Assembly (NCBI GenBank): GCA_947458835.1
Contig: CANHBC010000012.1
Span: 1-35,581, forward strand
Direction: 5' to 3'
DNA length: 35,581 nt
From: Betaproteobacteria bacterium
GTDB taxonomy: Bacteria > Pseudomonadota > Gammaproteobacteria > Burkholderiales > CAIKXV01
Shown here: positions 34,501-35,581 of the stretch, piece by piece
Layout: every line of letters starts with the position of its first letter
How positions within the stretch are numbered: position 1 is the first letter of the stretch
The notes under the pieces: generated by a model
What the model was told of the DNA's origin: nothing
Databases searched by the model: none
What the model saw: only the letters and a program-made list of their open reading frames with translations
Made by a program: the position numbers and the translations under genes

Positions 34501-35491
34501 GTCGGGCGATCTGAGCTGGCGCTCCCAGGGGCGTGGCCGGCTGGTGGCGCGGCTGCGCCAGGTCAACCTGCCGCCGGCGCAGGCGACGCAGGCAGCGCTG
34601 CAGCAGTCGAAGTTCGACGACGCCGAACTGCCGGCGCTCGACGTGACGGTGGACAGTTTCCTGCTGGCCGACCGTGCACTCGGTCGGCTGGAACTGGCTG
34701 CGCAGCCGGAAGGCCGGGACTGGCGCATCGAGCGCCTTCGCGTCACGAATCCGGATGCCACCTTCAACATGGATGGCCTTTGGCAGAGCTGGATGGCTCA
34801 GCCGCGCACCCATGTGAACGTGCGGCTGGACATCGCCGACAGTGGTCGACTGCTGGCCCGGATGGGCTACCCCGAGGGCATGCGCGGCGGGGCGGGCCGC
34901 ATCGAGGGTCCCTTGTCCTGGGCCGGCAGTCCTCAGGACCTGGACGTGGCCACGCTCGGAGGGACGCTGATAGTCGAGTTGTCCAAGGGCCAGTTCCTCA
35001 CGCTGGAGCCCGGCGTCGGACGACTGCTCGGGGTCTTCAACCTGCAGAGCCTGCCGCGGCGGATCGCGCTCGACTTCCGCGATGTGTTCAGCGAGGGGTT
35101 CTCGTTCGACGAGATCGCGGGTTCGATGCGTATCGCGCGCGGGACGGGTCGTCTCGACGGCTTCCGGATCCAGGGCCCATCGGCGCGGGTGCTGATGAGC
35201 GGCGAAGTCAACCTGGCGAAGGAGACTCAGAACCTGCACGTGCGCGTCACGCCGGCACTCGGCGACAGCCTCGCGCTTGCCGGGGCGCTGTTGGGCGGGC
35301 CGGTGGCCGGCATCGCGAGCTTCCTGGTGCAGCGGGCGCTGAAGGATCCGCTCGCGCAGCTGGCGACCTTCGACTACGCGGTGACCGGCACCTGGGCTGA
35401 ACCCACCGTGAACCGGGTCGCCCGGCCGGAGCCCGGGGGCGGGCCGCGGCAGGAGCCGGGCGCCGCCCCCGCTTCCCCGGCACCGGGCTGA
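31523..35491 (+). CDS. yhdP: YhdP family AsmA-like envelope protein
   Basis: A protein of about 1322 aa in the YhdP branch (DUF3971 plus AsmA-like C-terminal domain) of bridge-like lipid-transfer proteins, which carry phospholipid from inner to outer membrane in E. coli. An arginine-rich N-terminus and one membrane helix (about 32-54) anchor it in the inner membrane. The rest is a long periplasmic run of beta repeats, ending with the AsmA-like region GRIEGPLSWAGSPQDLDVATLGGTLIVELSKGQFLTLEPGVGRLLGVFNLQSLPRR summarised here by its LSKGQFL and GRLLGVFNLQSLPRR cores. The C-terminus is proline/glycine-rich. The start is taken as TTG at 31523; ATG at 31601 would remove 26 residues but keep the helix. 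No clear Shine-Dalgarno is present at either. It is divergent from glnE. Confidence 0.94.
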   Translation: MNDPVPRPATPLRRLPRLRPLRLLGRMSLLTYRLLMVLVLLVGFATAAVVLSLRYYVLPGIDQHRERIAVLISEASGQKVTIGGISAHWNGLRPHLSMSAVVVHDSAGRPALELQRVETTLSWRSMLVGSARTRMLEIVGPSLTIRRDAQGRLSVAGLPVAGDDDSGGFGRWVLAQRGIVVRDAAVVWIDEARGAPELWLRQANLRLESSGRRHRLGITAVPPDGLAAPLDVRAEWRDNDLSRLSEWDGRVFVELRDTSLSGWEAWVDLPGGVERGTGAVRLWAEMQAGRLTSLTTDLELTSVRARLAPGLDELAFDAMSGRLAWRQLPDGFELAANGLSLAQAGNAPAPPTVARLRWHDPAAKPPAAGLLPGAIGGLGGRVPRSELSASSLELAPWVALASQLPLDPEVREWLRELAPRGQLSDVSIAWEGSLPAPTAWQVRGRFDRLGVQSRGNLPGIEGVSGSIEGSERAGVLRLDSRDLRFELASVFTRPLAFDTFAGQASWSGQGSRLAIQLAGVSFANADLAGTLSGEYRPAASRYGYADLTGMLSRAQATAVARYLPLAVSEDTRSWLARALLAGRATDVRLRLRGDLEAFPFSEPGRERNGQFLVTVKAQGVDLDYAPGWPRITGIDGEVIFRGQRMEIVPRSATLAGVRLQRVRAMAPDIVHHDEILEVTGEAESATADFLRFIGQSPVDGMLDGATGAMEAQGRGRLAIRLVLPLRHLVDSTVAGSFQFFNNRLVIDRDMPVLESVSGRLDFTESGIRVNGATAQVLGGPAVINVASQRDGSVRIGVAGRATAELLRKDLPAVIGQALRGAADWRATVNYRRKLGDVVIESTLAGLSLDLPPPFGKAASDVMPLRIEQVTGVERDRIGLTLGNVLSAQVLRRLDAGQATVERASLVLGGGTAPVPERRGLSVSGTLRQASLDSWRPLLAALGGPPGTRGGTDLADIDLRIGEVDAVGRRFHDVVLRTGAQAGGWSGTIASKEVSGDLSWRSQGRGRLVARLRQVNLPPAQATQAALQQSKFDDAELPALDVTVDSFLLADRALGRLELAAQPEGRDWRIERLRVTNPDATFNMDGLWQSWMAQPRTHVNVRLDIADSGRLLARMGYPEGMRGGAGRIEGPLSWAGSPQDLDVATLGGTLIVELSKGQFLTLEPGVGRLLGVFNLQSLPRRIALDFRDVFSEGFSFDEIAGSMRIARGTGRLDGFRIQGPSARVLMSGEVNLAKETQNLHVRVTPALGDSLALAGALLGGPVAGIASFLVQRALKDPLAQLATFDYAVTGTWAEPTVNRVARPEPGGGPRQEPGAAPASPAPG

Positions 35492-35496
35492 CGCGG

Positions 35497-35581
35497 ATGC
35501 GATCCTTCACCCTCCCGCGGCGGGCCGGCGCGCTGGCGCTGACGGCACAACTCCTTGCGGGCTGTCTGGCGATGGCTGCAC
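35497..35581 (+). CDS. Start of a lipoprotein gene, cut by the window edge
   Basis: The ATG at 35497 lies 5 bp after the yhdP stop, and 28 codons follow to the edge. The peptide reads as a lipoprotein signal: basic start (MRSFTLPRR), hydrophobic core and lipobox LLAGC. Its product cannot be identified from this fragment. It is probably in one operon with yhdP. Confidence 0.65.
   Translation, partial: MRSFTLPRRAGALALTAQLLAGCLAMAA

Noticed and set aside
31778-35239. A 1153-codon minus-strand frame opposite yhdP
   Set aside because: It is shadow coding opposite a confident gene, low in hydrophobic residues and without domain signatures.

Overview
This is a gene-dense, chromosomal-looking stretch from a very GC-rich proteobacterium (about 70% GC by eye, not computed). 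Gene content and order point to a betaproteobacterium, probably Burkholderiales-like. The supporting clusters are rpfE-like/recJ/prfB/lysS, ilvE/zf-CHCC/waaF, glnE divergent from yhdP, a lolC/lolD pair beside comEC, and a classical prfB programmed frameshift. I see no tRNA, rRNA, CRISPR array, insertion sequence, integrase or phage gene. This is inferred from gene content only; no database search was possible.

Layout. Positions 1-1778 (minus): a periplasmic Fe(III)-binding protein and a secreted protein of unknown function cut by the window edge. A strong Fur-box candidate sits upstream, over the start of a divergent patatin-like lipoprotein (1872-2936, plus). That gene overlaps tail-to-tail with an NlpC/P60 cell-wall hydrolase (2908-3504, minus). 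Next come a stand-alone secretin-N-domain exported protein (3737-4609) and a PrpF-family isomerase (4682-5830), which faces an MmgE/PrpD-family protein (5882-7285, minus) across a perfect hairpin. Positions 7442-10286 (plus) hold a tightly packed run: a possible 52-aa small protein, DUF2237, DUF1835/DUF3658, a phosphonatase-like HAD hydrolase and a small lipoprotein, with TTGA and GTGA start/stop overlaps.

Positions 10303-15761 (minus): the information-processing operon rpfE-like, recJ, prfB (programmed +1 frameshift), lysS. Divergent from it are lolC and lolD (15916-17848), lipoprotein export from the inner membrane. Positions 17884-19439 (minus) carry a DUF2062 membrane protein, an AlkA-type glycosylase and a small membrane protein. 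ComEC (19493-21997, plus) is divergent. Positions 22012-22281 hold a decayed RidA/RutC-family gene behind a hairpin that would bury its Shine-Dalgarno.

Positions 22417-27601 (minus): ilvE, zf-CHCC zinc protein, waaF heptosyltransferase, SnoaL-like protein, YheT-type hydrolase, then algC-type phosphomannomutase/phosphoglucomutase behind its own near-consensus sigma-70 promoter. WaaF and AlgC both serve surface polysaccharide synthesis. The end of the window has an Ada/Ogt-type methyltransferase (27981-28562), glnE (28584-31349, minus), the giant AsmA-like yhdP (31523-35491) and the first codons of a lipoprotein.

No clear-cut new multi-gene system is present. The least explained parts are the 7.4-10.3 kb operon, the orphan secretin-N protein, the iron-binding protein with its unknown partner, the rutC-like relic with its RBS-masking hairpin, and the PrpF/PrpD-like pair without other methylcitrate genes.
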